Assembly (NCBI GenBank): GCA_014323675.1
Contig: JACONN010000002.1
Location: forward strand, 1,488,001-1,552,000
Direction: 5' to 3'
Origin: Hormoscilla sp. GM7CHS1pb
GTDB lineage: Bacteria; Cyanobacteriota; Cyanobacteriia; Cyanobacteriales; Desertifilaceae
Length of the DNA: 64,000 nucleotides
Both the position numbers and the translations under genes were made by a program. Positions 53,317 through 64,000 of this stretch are shown here, in pieces; positions within the stretch are counted from its first letter, which is position 1; each line of letters begins with the position of its first letter. The notes beneath the pieces were generated by a model. The model was not told the origin of the DNA. It saw nothing but the letters and a program-made list of their open reading frames with translations, and did no database searches.

Positions 53317-54462
53317 ATGGAATATCGATATCACGGTACAGATATAGATGGACCTACCCTCAATCCAGAGGAACTGTACGTTCGCAATAGAAACCTGAAC
53401 GACCTGATTGGTAATTTGACATTTACCGGGGCCATCTATCACTTATTGACGGGCAAAGATCCGACTCCATTCCAAGAACAACTTCTCGATCGCTATATTG
53501 CCAGTGTACTTTCTTCTTTAACAGAGGATGATGCAGTCATAGAAGTAATTAAAACTGTAGTCGCCTCAGGTGCAACCTATTCTCAGACAATTATTGCCGG
53601 GTTAATGGTTGACAAAACGAACTCATTTGAACAGACGATCGCTGAGTTTGACCTGGAGGCAATAGGACTGGCTCGAGCCAGTCCTATTGGACTATATTAT
53701 GTCGGTCTAATTCCTTCCTTAATGGTTATTGCGCTCGAAAGTAACCCGTGGATTAGTGATGCGAAAATAGTTAACTTGACTGGGGATAAAGACTATATCG
53801 AAGCTGTATTTACGCTCTGTACTAACAGAAATTTTAGCAACTCAACTGAGAGAAAAATATTCAACGATATTATGGTTAGCTTGCACGCTGGCTGGGGGTT
53901 TCTTGCTCCCTCAGTCATGTTACCCCGAGTTGCCACCAGTACCAGGGTTCCTATCCACCAAGCGATCGCAGCCGGTTTTACTGGTGCAGGACCGTCCCAC
54001 GTGGGAGCCTGCGAAAAAGCAATGGAGTTCTTCACTGCCATCCACAAACAATGTTCGGGAGATATAGAAGCAGTGGCGATCGAGATGCTGTCAGAGCGCC
54101 TGGCCAAAAAGGAAAAGATCCACGGTTTTGGACACCCAATGTTTAAGGTAGATTCAAGAAACCCTCGTCTACGGTCAATTATATCGGAGATCGATCTGCG
54201 ATCGGAGTTTGTTCAAATTTACGATATTACGGCACAGTTTTTAAACGAGAAACTGGGAATTTATCCAAACATTGATAGCATTAGCGCTGCAGTATTTTTG
54301 TCTCTGGGAATGAGACCCCCCTATGGAACGGGACTATTCCTCTGTTCGCGCACTTCGGCAATGGTTGCTCATATTCTGGAGCAAAAAGATAAACCTCCTT
54401 TTGGTGCCACCAGTGAGGAGATTCGCAAATGGTTTGGCCCCTTTGCTGTCGGCGTGAAGTGA
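53317..54462 (+). CDS. Citrate synthase-like protein
   Basis: A 381-residue member of the citrate synthase superfamily. The conserved catalytic-histidine region HGFGHPMFKVDSRNPRLRS and the nucleotide/CoA part GAGPSHVGACEKAMEF are present, along with MRPPYGTGLFLCSRTSAMVA near the C-terminus. It is diverged from the housekeeping enzyme and begins with a short N-terminus (MEYRYHGTDIDGPTLNPEEL), so it may be a citryl-CoA-lyase-like or alkylcitrate-type enzyme. It precedes a methyltransferase and an exporter on the same strand, suggesting a small-molecule pathway. Confidence 0.75.
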   Translation: MEYRYHGTDIDGPTLNPEELYVRNRNLNDLIGNLTFTGAIYHLLTGKDPTPFQEQLLDRYIASVLSSLTEDDAVIEVIKTVVASGATYSQTIIAGLMVDKTNSFEQTIAEFDLEAIGLARASPIGLYYVGLIPSLMVIALESNPWISDAKIVNLTGDKDYIEAVFTLCTNRNFSNSTERKIFNDIMVSLHAGWGFLAPSVMLPRVATSTRVPIHQAIAAGFTGAGPSHVGACEKAMEFFTAIHKQCSGDIEAVAIEMLSERLAKKEKIHGFGHPMFKVDSRNPRLRSIISEIDLRSEFVQIYDITAQFLNEKLGIYPNIDSISAAVFLSLGMRPPYGTGLFLCSRTSAMVAHILEQKDKPPFGATSEEIRKWFGPFAVGVK

Positions 54463-54740
54463 AAAAGACCTGGAAAAACCTAGTCTCAGGCTCAAGGCGA
54501 TCGCGTCAGCACCGATCGAGTCCCGATTGCATGCGATCGGGTGCTGGCGGCGGCTTGAGAGAGGATTGATAAAAAAAAGATTAAGAAAAGAAAAGGTAGG
54601 ACAATCCGATGACATAATCGATTGGTTGTGAGAGTGAGTACACCGCGCTCAGAAGCGATCGGACAGACCGCTGGCAGGGGGATAGGCAGCAAACAGTTGT
54701 CTCCAATGGCTAACAGGGTTCGTAAATATAAAGGAGGGAA

Positions 54741-55562
54741 ATGGAAATGGTACAAGATATCGAATTTCAAGCAGAACTGATTAGTGAAATCCTGGATTTA
54801 AAAAAGAAGGTATTGCCAGGATACTTTGCAGAACCAAGAATGAAGACAAGGCTTTATGAAGCAATCTGCTATGACGTTCTGCTTTATGACAGATTGTTAC
54901 GCAAGTACGGATGTCAGCGTCGCGGAGCGATATATCTGGGCGGACATAAGGGGGAAATGCTGTTAGCATTAGTTTTATTAGGATTCAAGAAAATTATAGT
55001 AGTCGAGCCACAACCGGAATTATTTAAGCAGCTCCAAGAGCGGATTACTGTAATCAATCAATTGTTAAGTAGTTACGATAGGCTGATTGACGGCGATCCA
55101 TTTACCTCGATCGAGGTTTTTCAGAGTGCCATTGGTGCTATAGATGGGGAAGCCGAACTGTATGTGACATCAAAAACGCAGCTAAGTTCGCTCTTCAAAC
55201 CAAAAGCAGAAGTGTTCAATGAGGAAACGGTTTATTCAGAGGTAGAAGTAAGTAACAAAATCATGGTCCCGCTCAAAACAGTTGACAGGATAATAGAAGA
55301 GTCTTCAGGAGAGATATCGGAGTTTGATTTTCTCTGCATGAACATTCAAGGAAGCGAATTAAAAGCTTTGGAAGGGGCTAAAGAAACACTCCCTCACCTC
55401 CAGGCAATCTATCTGGAAAAAAGTCTGGTATCTCGCTATGAATATTGTCCGCACCCGGAAGAAATTGACAAGTACCTAGTAGATCGTAATTTTGCCAAAG
55501 TATGGGCATATTTTCCGCAAAACTATGGAGTCAGTTTCGATCTGTACGTCAATCAGAATTAA
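54741..55562 (+). CDS. FkbM-type SAM methyltransferase
   Basis: A 273-residue methyltransferase. The SAM-binding stretch is AIYLGGHKGEMLLALVLLGF with the acidic loop VVEPQPELF. FkbM features are FLCMNIQGSELKALEGAKET and the following YLEKSLVSRYEYCPHPEEID. AAAGGAGGG lies just before ATG 54741; ATG 54747 is an equally good start. Probably an O-methyltransferase on a natural product or glycan. Neighbours are the citrate-synthase-like gene and a DHA2 exporter. Confidence 0.82.
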   Translation: MEMVQDIEFQAELISEILDLKKKVLPGYFAEPRMKTRLYEAICYDVLLYDRLLRKYGCQRRGAIYLGGHKGEMLLALVLLGFKKIIVVEPQPELFKQLQERITVINQLLSSYDRLIDGDPFTSIEVFQSAIGAIDGEAELYVTSKTQLSSLFKPKAEVFNEETVYSEVEVSNKIMVPLKTVDRIIEESSGEISEFDFLCMNIQGSELKALEGAKETLPHLQAIYLEKSLVSRYEYCPHPEEIDKYLVDRNFAKVWAYFPQNYGVSFDLYVNQN

Positions 55563-55711
55563 TCGGCAAATAGCAGCGGGTGTGGTCATGCATGCGTTGC
55601 GTTCGTCATGGGTGGGCACCGCCCACCAGTAGCCGGTTTGGTCTTGTTTTTACCAACTGGTGCAAGACCATACCCAATAGCAGCTTTATACGTGAAACTT
55701 ACTGACAGTAT

Positions 55712-57157
55712 ATGACGAGTACGCAAGACAGTGAAATAGCAATATCTAAACAATGGTGGCTCCTATTTGCTGTGAGTTTAGTAACGTTCGTGTTCTCGCT
55801 AGATGTGCATATTGTCAATTTGGCTTTGCCAACACTGGTAGAGGATTTGCATAGCGATTTTGCCACGGTTGAGTGGGTTCCTCTAAGTTATTCCCTTGTG
55901 CTGGCGGTCCTAGTGCTTTGTGTGGCTCGCTTGGGGGACATGTGGAGCAAGAAATGGCTCTATATAATTGGACTCGCAGCATTTACCGCCAGTTCATTGG
56001 TGTGTGGAACCGCCACGACAATTTACTTATTGATCGCAGCACGGATATTTCAGGGACTTGGAGCCGTGTTTATTGCAGTACTCTCGCCCGCGATCGTGAC
56101 AGAGGTGTTCCCTGATGCCAAGCGAGGACTAGCCCTGGGGATTATTACTAGCACGGGTTGGGCGGGCGTATCATTGGGACCGACGGCAGGAGGAGTGCTT
56201 ATAGAGCACTTGGGTTGGCGTTCAGTTTTCTTGGTTAACGTGCCAATTTGTTCGATCGGCTTACTGTTGGCGATGCTGACAGTTCCCAGGGGCAGTAGCA
56301 ATAGGTCAAAAAAGGATTTGGATTTTTGGGGATCGTTGCTTTTGGCGATAACCTTGATCTGTTTTTTACTGGGGATGACACGCCTACAAGAAGAGGATTT
56401 AGGTGGTAATATAACCCTGGTTTTACTGGCGATCGCGGTAATTGGTTGCGTTAGTTTTTTGTGGTCTCAGAAGCAATCAGATCGACCATTGCTGAACCTG
56501 AGTTTATTTAGATCGCTGGAATTAAGTTTCAGTCTACTGTTAAGTTTTATTGGCTATATTTTTAACAGTTGTGTAATTTTCATTTTGCCCTTTTTTCTGG
56601 AACTCGTTAAGCATTATTCCGAACAACAAGTGGGGTTATTGATAGCGGTGCTACCTATATTAGGAATCTGTGTAGGCCCTGTAGCTGGCTCCCTGGCCGA
56701 TCGTTTTGGCGAAAGAAGCATTAGTACGATCGGAATGACATTATTACTGATCGGCTGCTTGACAATCAGCACCTTTAGCCAAGAGTTGACGGTTAAGGGC
56801 TATTTATTGCGCATAATCCCCTTTGGAATTGGTATCGGTTTGTTCCAACCCCCTAACCAAAGTGCGATTATGGGCAGCGTACCTCCACAATATCTCAGTG
56901 TTGCCTCCGGACTCTGGTTCTTTTCACGAGCCTTAGGTCAGGTTATGGGTATAACGCTGATAAGCATTCTGTTTTCGCGCTTAAGTGCTAGCCAACTCCC
57001 AGCAGACACCCCATTTTCAGTGACAACAGCGCCAGTTGAGGCTTTAGTGTTTGGAGAACAAGCAAGTTTTCACATTATCTCTGCCATTCTTCTCCTTGCG
57101 GTAGTTATATCTGGATTCCTATGGCAGCGGTACAATCAAGCGCTCAGATTAAGGTAA
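55712..57157 (+). CDS. DHA2-family MFS exporter (EmrB/QacA type)
   Basis: A 481-residue transporter with about 14 membrane segments. Signatures are DVHIVNLALPTLVEDL (motif D1), ARLGDMWSKKWLYIIG (motif A), and the antiporter motif C region GWAGVSLGPTAGGVLIEHLG with WRSVFLVNVPI. The second half has LADRFGERSISTIGM. Intact. It probably exports the product of the two preceding genes or drugs by proton antiport. Confidence 0.9.
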   Translation: MTSTQDSEIAISKQWWLLFAVSLVTFVFSLDVHIVNLALPTLVEDLHSDFATVEWVPLSYSLVLAVLVLCVARLGDMWSKKWLYIIGLAAFTASSLVCGTATTIYLLIAARIFQGLGAVFIAVLSPAIVTEVFPDAKRGLALGIITSTGWAGVSLGPTAGGVLIEHLGWRSVFLVNVPICSIGLLLAMLTVPRGSSNRSKKDLDFWGSLLLAITLICFLLGMTRLQEEDLGGNITLVLLAIAVIGCVSFLWSQKQSDRPLLNLSLFRSLELSFSLLLSFIGYIFNSCVIFILPFFLELVKHYSEQQVGLLIAVLPILGICVGPVAGSLADRFGERSISTIGMTLLLIGCLTISTFSQELTVKGYLLRIIPFGIGIGLFQPPNQSAIMGSVPPQYLSVASGLWFFSRALGQVMGITLISILFSRLSASQLPADTPFSVTTAPVEALVFGEQASFHIISAILLLAVVISGFLWQRYNQALRLR

Positions 57158-57294
57158 TATCCAGATTAATCAATTGTCTTTTGTATTAAGGGAAAAAATA
57201 CTATGCTTCTAACAATCGACATATGAATCATAATTATTTGCTGATAATTAACTAAGAACTCCACGCCAAACGCACGTGTCAAGTAGCAGTTTGC

Positions 57295-57543
57295 TCATTT
57301 GCTTTCTATCAGTAATGGTTCCACGCGCTCGTGACTGACTAATTTATAGGCATAGACCAGGCAAGCTTGGATATCTTCTGCTTCTAACCAAGCATAACCC
57401 TCTAAAATGGTCTCTGGAGCGTCCCCTGCCGCTAACATTCCTAAAATATGTTCTACTGCCAAACGACGACCCCGAATAATCGGTTTGCCGTTAAAAATTT
57501 TGGGGTTGACAGAAATCCGTTCTAATAGTTTTAAATCGTCCAT
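57295..57543 (-). CDS. DUF433 antitoxin-like protein, orphan
   Basis: An 82-residue protein with the family order RISVNPKIFNGKPIIRGRRL, then AVEHILGMLAAGDAPETILE and EAEDIQACLVYAYKL. DUF433 proteins are DNA-binding antitoxins usually followed by a PIN or DUF5615 toxin. Here the 120 bp downstream hold no gene, so the toxin partner is missing. Confidence 0.88.
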   Translation of the reverse strand: MDDLKLLERISVNPKIFNGKPIIRGRRLAVEHILGMLAAGDAPETILEGYAWLEAEDIQACLVYAYKLVSHERVEPLLIESK

Positions 57544-57582
57544 CGGTCAAAAATAAATAATTTGTTTCTCTGCCATTATAGC

Positions 57583-57786
57583 CTCAACTCAGATCTTGCA
57601 CCATTCTCAACTAGAGGCAGAGCCTCTAGAACCCGTTCCCAGGCGGAGCCTAGGAACGAGGGGGGTAAAATACCTTTTCCATAAGGTTTTCAGTCGGTTT
57701 TCAACCGACTTCAGCTATTAGCCGTGGGTTTGAACCCACGGCGGGCCAGGAGACCAATTGAGAATGGTGCAAGATCTCAGCTCAAG
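57583..57786. repeat. 204-bp hairpin array with terminal inverted repeats
   Basis: Ends are CTCAGATCTTGCACCATTCT (left) and, read inward from the right, CTGAGATCTTGCACCATTCT, with CAA following on both sides. Inside are GAGGCAGAGCCTC, CGTTCCCAGGCGGAGCCTAGGAACG-type arms (CGTTCCCAGG / CCTAGGAACG), CAGTCGGTTTTCAACCGACT and CCGTGGGTTTGAACCCACGG. Same design as 25915-26155. Non-coding. Confidence 0.8.
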
Positions 57787-58074
57787 TTACTTGGCAGTAC
57801 CACTTGATATGGGCGATCGCATATGTTTTGTGAAGAGTGGGGAGAGAACGCCATAGGGTCGGCGGGATACAACCCGTCCCCTTCGAGGGGGAAACCCAAA
57901 CCGACATGGTAGGGATCCCCGTCAGTTCCACTTCCACGGGACCATCGGAACCCTGCCCGGACCATGCAGAGAGGCTCCCGATCGGGGATAAATGTAAATA
58001 AATGGGAATATATCACTATAGGATGAGCAACTATCATCCCCAAAATAGGCAACGCCAATTGTTCCTGTCAAGCA

Positions 58075-58101
58075 TTAGCACTCTGAGCGTTAGAGTGCTA
58101 A
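58075..58101 (+). promoter_or_regulatory. CIRCE operator (HrcA site)
   Basis: TTAGCACTC, nine bases, GAGTGCTAA: a perfect CIRCE inverted repeat 32 nt before the groEL start. It binds the HrcA repressor, so the gene is heat-regulated. No groES follows or precedes. Confidence 0.95.
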
Positions 58102-58123
58102 AGTAGCTAATGGAAACATTTAG

Positions 58124-59812
<1,689 letters not shown>

Positions 59813-60681
59813 TCCCAGATCCGCGCGTGGGCTTTGTTCATGTAGCCGGGCCTCTCGTTCCCACGGCGAAGCCTGGGAACGGGCTTGGCTTCCGGGCTTG
59901 GCTTCCGGGCTACCAACGGGCGCAAGACCACACCCGGACGCCTCCCCGCCCGAACGGGTGAGGGCGCGGCTACGTCCGCTCTTTACCAACTGGTATCGGT
60001 ATCAGTAGGCAAGGTATCATTAACTAACTTTTCCAAAGAAATGAACTGGGGTGGCTCTTTTTCATATACTGTGACATAAGAACCTGCTTGGCCCCGGCCA
60101 AAATTAGTCAACTTTGCCAGAACCAGTCTGGGGTTTTGAGCATTCTCCTGCTTCAGAGTGAACAGAAGATTACTATCATTACAGGTAGATGACCTGTTGA
60201 GGACAAAGCACACCACTGCATAGTTATTTAACGTGCCGGTAGTTAGATCCAAATGACTCAACTTGCCCCCATTGTCAGCCATCGCGATGGTAAAGCGTTG
60301 AGAAACAATGCGACAGCGTTCATCCGGTGTATAATCATTGCCAAATTCTGTAGTATTCCAGGCGATCATCGGGACAGTGGAAATAGCAGTACCTCTTTGG
60401 GCAAAAGTGGCCCAGCCGCCCTCGGGTAGTGATAAATATGTAGTGATATAACATTTTATCCCTCTATTAATCCTTGCTTTTCAAAGGGATAATATAACAT
60501 TTTTCATTACCATTGATAAGTTTAATTTATCAAAAATATCAGAGATAATCATGTATAATTATTTGTCACAATGCTATATTGTTATTGGTAAAAACAATGT
60601 CTAAATTTATGAACACATCATCAGATTTATGCTTGCGACCTTCTTGTCCCCACTGTCAAAGTGAGCGAACAGTAAAAAACG

Positions 60682-60756
60682 GTAGGGGCGAAGCATTCGG
60701 GGCTAAAAATTTCGTCTCCGTTGCCGTCATTTTGCCCGAAGGCTTCGCCCCTCCAT
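60682..60756. repeat. Palindromic element inside insA
   Basis: A 75-bp palindrome with arms GTAGGGGCGAAGCATTCGG and CCGAAGGCTTCGCCCCTCC. I know this type as a very common dispersed palindrome in cyanobacterial genomes. The same insertion is present at the same point in IS1 copy A, so it preceded the separation of the two copies. Confidence 0.88.
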
Positions 60757-61006
60757 AACAAAAAGCAAAAACATAAGTGTAAAGACTGTGGCAGGCAATT
60801 TGTTGAAAACCCTACCAATAAAACGATATCATCAGAAACAAAAAAGAAAATAGATGGCCTTTTACTTGAGAAAATTTATTTAGCTGGAATTGCACGTCAA
60901 GTTGGAGTTTCCAAAACTTTGCTCCAAGATTATGTTAATAAAAAATCTGCGGAAACTCCGCGTGAGATAAAGGTTTTAGACAAGCCAAAAGGGAAAATGA
61001 CTATTG

Positions 61007-61196
61007 GGTAGTGATAAACATGTAGTGATGTGATGGCTAGTCTGTCCCAATAGGTGTGGGGATGTGGCATTTTCAATTTTTCGGCTGGGAGCTGAAATGC
61101 CTGAAATATCGTTATTTGACTTGCCGTTGGATGCCACTATTGCGATCTCCGTCTGAGCTTTCTTGTGCTAACATCACTACTTGTGACCCACTACCG
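61007..61196. mobile_element. IS1-related MITE nested in InsB
   Basis: A 190-bp element with ends GGTAGTGATAAACATGTAGT and, read inward, GGTAGTGGGTCACAAGTAGT, close to the IS1 ends. It has an 8-bp target duplication GACTATTG at 60999-61006 and 61197-61204; copy A has the uninterrupted site. It contains no gene and was probably moved by IS1 transposase. Confidence 0.92.
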
Positions 61197-61839
61197 ACTA
61201 TTGAATGTGATGAAATGTGGTCTTTTGTGGAGAATAAAGAAAATAAGCAATGGATTTGGTTAGCGTTAGATACAAAAACTAGAGAAATAGTTGGAGTTTA
61301 TGTGGGCGCTCGCAGTCGGGAATCGGCAAAAAAATTGTGGAAATCTTTACCTCCTGTTTATCGGCAATGTGCAGTTTTTTACACAGATTTTTGGGAAGCT
61401 TATAACACAGTAATCCCCAAAAAACGTCATAAACCAGTAGGTAAAGAAACTGGAAAAACTAATCATATTGAAAGGCTAAACAACACATTAAGACAAAGAA
61501 TTAGTCGTTTGGTTCGTAAAACATTATCATTCTCCAAGAAACTAGAAAATCACATCGGAGCTATTTGGTATTTTGTACATTATTACAACAAATGTTTATC
61601 GGGATAGATAATGCATCACTACATATTTATCACCACCGGATGTCGGCTCGTGAGACTCAGGGTTTACTGCTGTTTCCTGGGGAGAACAGGCTATAATGCC
61701 AGAGAGGGTAACAGCGGTAGCTAGCACTCCGGCGAGGGTCCGGGTTTTTGTCATGATAGTTCGCCTCCCTATGACTGTAAAAATGTTATGATTTTATTTT
61801 ACACCCATCCCCTCACGGCAAGTTATTGCTTCTCCACGG

Positions 61840-62050
61840 GTGCATCTCAAGAAAGAATTAAGAAACCTGTTTTCTCCAAAAAACAGGTTTTCTGGCTAGG
61901 CTACATCAATAAAGAGATAGACTTGACTAGGCACTCCTGACCAGGAGGCAGGAGCCTCAGAAGACCGTTCCCAGGTTCTACCTGGGAACGAGAGGGTAGA
62001 GATAACAGCGGTAGCTAGCACTCCGGCGAGGGTCTGGGTTAATAACATTA
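61840..62050. other. Intergenic repeats before fur
   Basis: Contains the pair AAACCTGTTTTCTCC/AAAAAACAGGTTTTC, the palindromes GGAGGCAGGAGCC and CGTTCCCAGG/CCTGGGAACG, and at 62003-62040 a copy of the COP23 signal-peptide segment (AGCGGTAGCTAGCACTCCGG). No gene. Confidence 0.6.
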
Positions 62051-62138
62051 ATTCTCAATTATACATCTTTGTTGCCAATTTGCTGAAGAAAGAATTATAA
62101 TTATCAACAAAGATAATTTATTGAGAAGGTTAGTTAAG

Positions 62139-62702
62139 ATGTCTCTGTACACGGCCGCATCTCTGAAAGCAGAGTTAAATTCCAAGGGTTGGCGTTTGAC
62201 GCCGCAACGGGAAACGATTCTGCATGTCTTCCAAAATCTCCCCAGAGGCAACCATCTGAGTGCTGAAGAACTTTACGAAATGTTGCAACAGCGGGGAGAA
62301 CAGATATCTCTGTCCACGATCTACCGGACGGTGAAGTTGATGACCCGCATGGGCATCCTGCGAGAACTGGAGTTGGCAGAAGGTCATAAGCATTACGAAC
62401 TCAACCATCCTTACCCCCATCACCACCATCACATCGTCTGCGTGCAGTGCAACCAAACCCTGGAGTTCAAAAATGACACGATCTTGAAACAAGGTCTCAA
62501 GCAGGCGGAAAAATCGGGATTGCAGCTAATTGACTGCCAGTTGACAATTCATACCATCTGTCCCGAGGCCCTACGCCGGGGATGGCCGGCGATGCTGCCC
62601 ACCAATTGGGCCTGTCCGAGGGCGATCGCCGCTAGTCCATCGCCGGATCGGCAGTTAACCATTTCCGAAGATGCTAGGGAAATAGTATCAGGGAATAGCT
62701 GA
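62139..62702 (+). CDS. fur: Fur-family metalloregulator (FurA type)
   Basis: Iron-responsive repressor of 188 residues from ATG 62139 (MSLYTAASLKAELNSKGWRL). The winged-helix domain has LTPQRETILHVFQNL and LSTIYRTVKLMTRMGILREL. The metal-binding domain has the His cluster YPHHHHHIVCVQCN and DCQLTIHTICPEALRRGWPA. The second CxxC of typical FurA is replaced by CPEA, and a 45-residue C-terminal tail follows. Opening and His cluster match cyanobacterial FurA best; a PerR-like role is possible. Confidence 0.82.
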   Translation: MSLYTAASLKAELNSKGWRLTPQRETILHVFQNLPRGNHLSAEELYEMLQQRGEQISLSTIYRTVKLMTRMGILRELELAEGHKHYELNHPYPHHHHHIVCVQCNQTLEFKNDTILKQGLKQAEKSGLQLIDCQLTIHTICPEALRRGWPAMLPTNWACPRAIAASPSPDRQLTISEDAREIVSGNS

Positions 62703-62749
62703 ATGCTACAGGCCCGTTCGCGTAGCGTGCGCGCGCAGCGCAATCGCCC

Positions 62750-64000
62750 CTATCGTGGGTCATGGGGCTGGACATGTATGATGTTAGACATGTTTTCAAA
62801 GGTGTCGTCGTGGCTGATCGCGAACAACTGCCGGAAGGTTTTGATGTTGGCGATCGCATCTGCTAGTTGTCGGCGACGGGACCGGTCCATATTGGTAGTC
62901 GGTTCGTCAAAGAAGGCGACATCAATATTAGCTAAAATCTTCAGCAAGGCTAAGCGGACAGCTAAGGCGGCACACATCTGTTCGCCGCCGGAGAGACTTT
63001 TGAAGCCCCGCCGATATCCGGCCTCTTGCACCATAATTTCATAATCTTCCGTCCATTCCAAGGCGACATTTTGGCGGTCGAGCAGTTCGCGAAATAGCCG
63101 ATCTGCTTCTCGGGAAATCTCATCTAAATAGTACTTGGTAATGCGCGGCGATGCCTGGTTATATACCTGACGGGAATGGCGGATGAATTGATTGACTTTT
63201 TGGCGTTCGGCTAGTTCGGTTTTGGCCCGATCGCGCTTTGATGCTACTTGCTGCCGAGTGGCTAACTGTGCCAGGAGTACCGTTAACTGCTGGCCCTTGG
63301 GAGGCAAGCTGCCTTCCAGTTGGGCCAGGCGATGCCTTTTGGTATTATAGTCCTGTTCGATTTCCCGTAACCGCTGCGGATTGTAGCTTTGGGCCAATTG
63401 GTCCTGTTTTGCTTGCGCAGCCACCCGCTGCGCTGATAGGGTTTCTAGTTGGGCGATCGCCTCCTGAAATTCTCGCTCTAGAGTCGGCAGTTTTTTGGCC
63501 CGATCCTCATGCTTAATATAGCTCCAATAACCAGAACGGTGCAACTGTTGGAGTTGCTTTTGGGAGGACATGCCTGTTTCCAAGTCAGCAAAATTGGCCA
63601 ATTCCCCATCGATCCGAGCGATTTTTTCTCTAATTTCCCTGTCCCCCTCCTGAAGTCGATCGTACTTGGCCCGGATGGCAGCTGCTGTTTGCAATTGAGC
63701 TGCCAATAGTTTACTCTGACTGCGGGGGTCGTTCAAAGCTTGCAGATGCTGTTCTATTTCCCCTTGCTCTGTTTTCAGCTTTGAGTCAGCTTTCAGGGAT
63801 TTATTTAGTTCTAAGATGCGATCGCGCAGCTGTTGAATTTCCTGCCGCAGTTGATTTGACTCCCGCTGCTTCCCTTCTAGGGTAGCAAAGAACGCCTTAG
63901 ATTGATAAGCTCGATCCAGTTGACCTTGCAATGCTTGCAGTTGCCGCTGTAACTGTGGGACTGATACTTGCCCTGAGATATCTTGCAAAATCTGTCCTAA
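62750..64000 (-). CDS. sbcC: SbcC/Rad50-like ATPase, C-terminal part
   Basis: SMC-type ATPase working with the SbcD nuclease on DNA ends and hairpins. The frame is open to the window end, so the N-terminal Walker A half is outside. Visible are a long coiled coil, then the ABC signature FKSLSGGEQMCAALAVRLAL, the Walker B/D-loop VAFFDEPTTNMD and the H-loop LFAISHDD. A zinc-hook CxxC is not in the visible part. No lesions seen over 410 codons. Confidence 0.85.
   Translation of the reverse strand, partial: LGQILQDISGQVSVPQLQRQLQALQGQLDRAYQSKAFFATLEGKQRESNQLRQEIQQLRDRILELNKSLKADSKLKTEQGEIEQHLQALNDPRSQSKLLAAQLQTAAAIRAKYDRLQEGDREIREKIARIDGELANFADLETGMSSQKQLQQLHRSGYWSYIKHEDRAKKLPTLEREFQEAIAQLETLSAQRVAAQAKQDQLAQSYNPQRLREIEQDYNTKRHRLAQLEGSLPPKGQQLTVLLAQLATRQQVASKRDRAKTELAERQKVNQFIRHSRQVYNQASPRITKYYLDEISREADRLFRELLDRQNVALEWTEDYEIMVQEAGYRRGFKSLSGGEQMCAALAVRLALLKILANIDVAFFDEPTTNMDRSRRRQLADAIANIKTFRQLFAISHDDTFENMSNIIHVQPHDPR

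Larger units (their letters stand above)
60425..61637 (+). mobile_element. IS1-family element copy B, with nested insertions
   Basis: Ends are GGTAGTGATAAATATGTAGT (left) and, read inward, GGTGGTGATAAATATGTAGT. The InsA zinc ribbon starts at ATG 60597 and is split by a palindrome (60682-60756); InsB is split by a 190-bp MITE (61007-61196). Remaining parts include ECDEMWSFVENKENKQWIWL and the C-terminal catalytic stretch YTDFWEAYNTVIPKKRH and GKTNHIERLNNTLRQR. No 8-bp target duplication was found around the whole element. It interrupts COP23. Not able to make an intact transposase. Confidence 0.88.
59983..61754 (-). pseudogene. COP23-family lipoprotein, interrupted by IS1
   Basis: Circadian oscillating polypeptide COP23 family. 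The C-terminal part (59983 to about 60420) reads EGGWATFAQRGTAISTVP then FGNDYTPDERCRIVSQRF and NNYAVVCFVLN. The N-terminal part lies behind the IS1: from ATG 61754, MTKTRTLAGVLATAVTLSGI and IACS, a signal peptide with a lipobox-like cysteine, ending EPTS at the element border. The rejoined frame is not exact, so a few bases were lost or added. About 40 bp of the signal region are duplicated at 62003-62040. Confidence 0.8.

Overview
The window is chromosomal DNA of a cyanobacterium, most likely a filamentous oscillatorian type. The evidence is frequent GCGATCGC (HIP1) motifs, cyanobacterial protein families (COP23, DUF1825, FurA-type Fur, a monocistronic GroEL with a CIRCE operator, RecQ/phosphoribosyltransferase/DprA, DUF4351, WYL regulators) and a very high load of insertion sequences, group II introns and palindromic repeats. 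The genus cannot be fixed from the sequence alone.

Positions 1-8.7 kb hold a type III-B (Cmr) CRISPR effector operon: 3' part of cmr2/cas10, cmr3, cmr4, an IS66-family element inserted just behind the cmr4 stop, then cmr5 and a gene that appears to fuse Cmr6 and Cmr1. From 9 to 13.5 kb there are an ORF-less group II intron relic, a repeat family, and the ruins of a CRISPR array (two perfect 35-nt repeats and two degenerate ones) split by an active-looking group II intron. From 13.5 to 24.5 kb is a decayed accessory zone: methyltransferase and PIN toxin-antitoxin fragments, a DUF4351 protein and its partial duplicate, a second full-length group II intron, and a P-loop kinase/WYL regulator gene broken by a second IS66 copy.

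From 24.6 to 43.9 kb the content becomes ordinary: an endonuclease-like gene, a retropepsin-like protease, the RecQ-PRTase-DprA cluster, pyrF, tyrS, a class A PBP, lepB, ctpA and ispG. A striking exception is 41457-43350: a GC-rich class A beta-lactamase between two identical 160-bp MITEs, the unit being inserted with a TAA target duplication inside a conserved cyanobacterial membrane-protein gene. From 44 to 53 kb is another mosaic of broken genes, duplicated fragments, intron pieces, a third IS66 copy and a truncated IS1. From 53.3 to 64 kb are a citrate-synthase-like gene, an FkbM methyltransferase and a DHA2 exporter, an orphan DUF433 antitoxin, groEL, a COP23 gene broken by an IS1 that itself carries a nested MITE, a fur gene and the 3' part of sbcC.

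Many conserved genes (recQ, dprA, PBP, ctpA and others) carry single-base deletions, mostly in short homopolymers, or in-frame stops explainable as C-to-T changes. Either this genome is decaying or the assembly has systematic errors, so every pseudogene call here is conditional on the raw reads.
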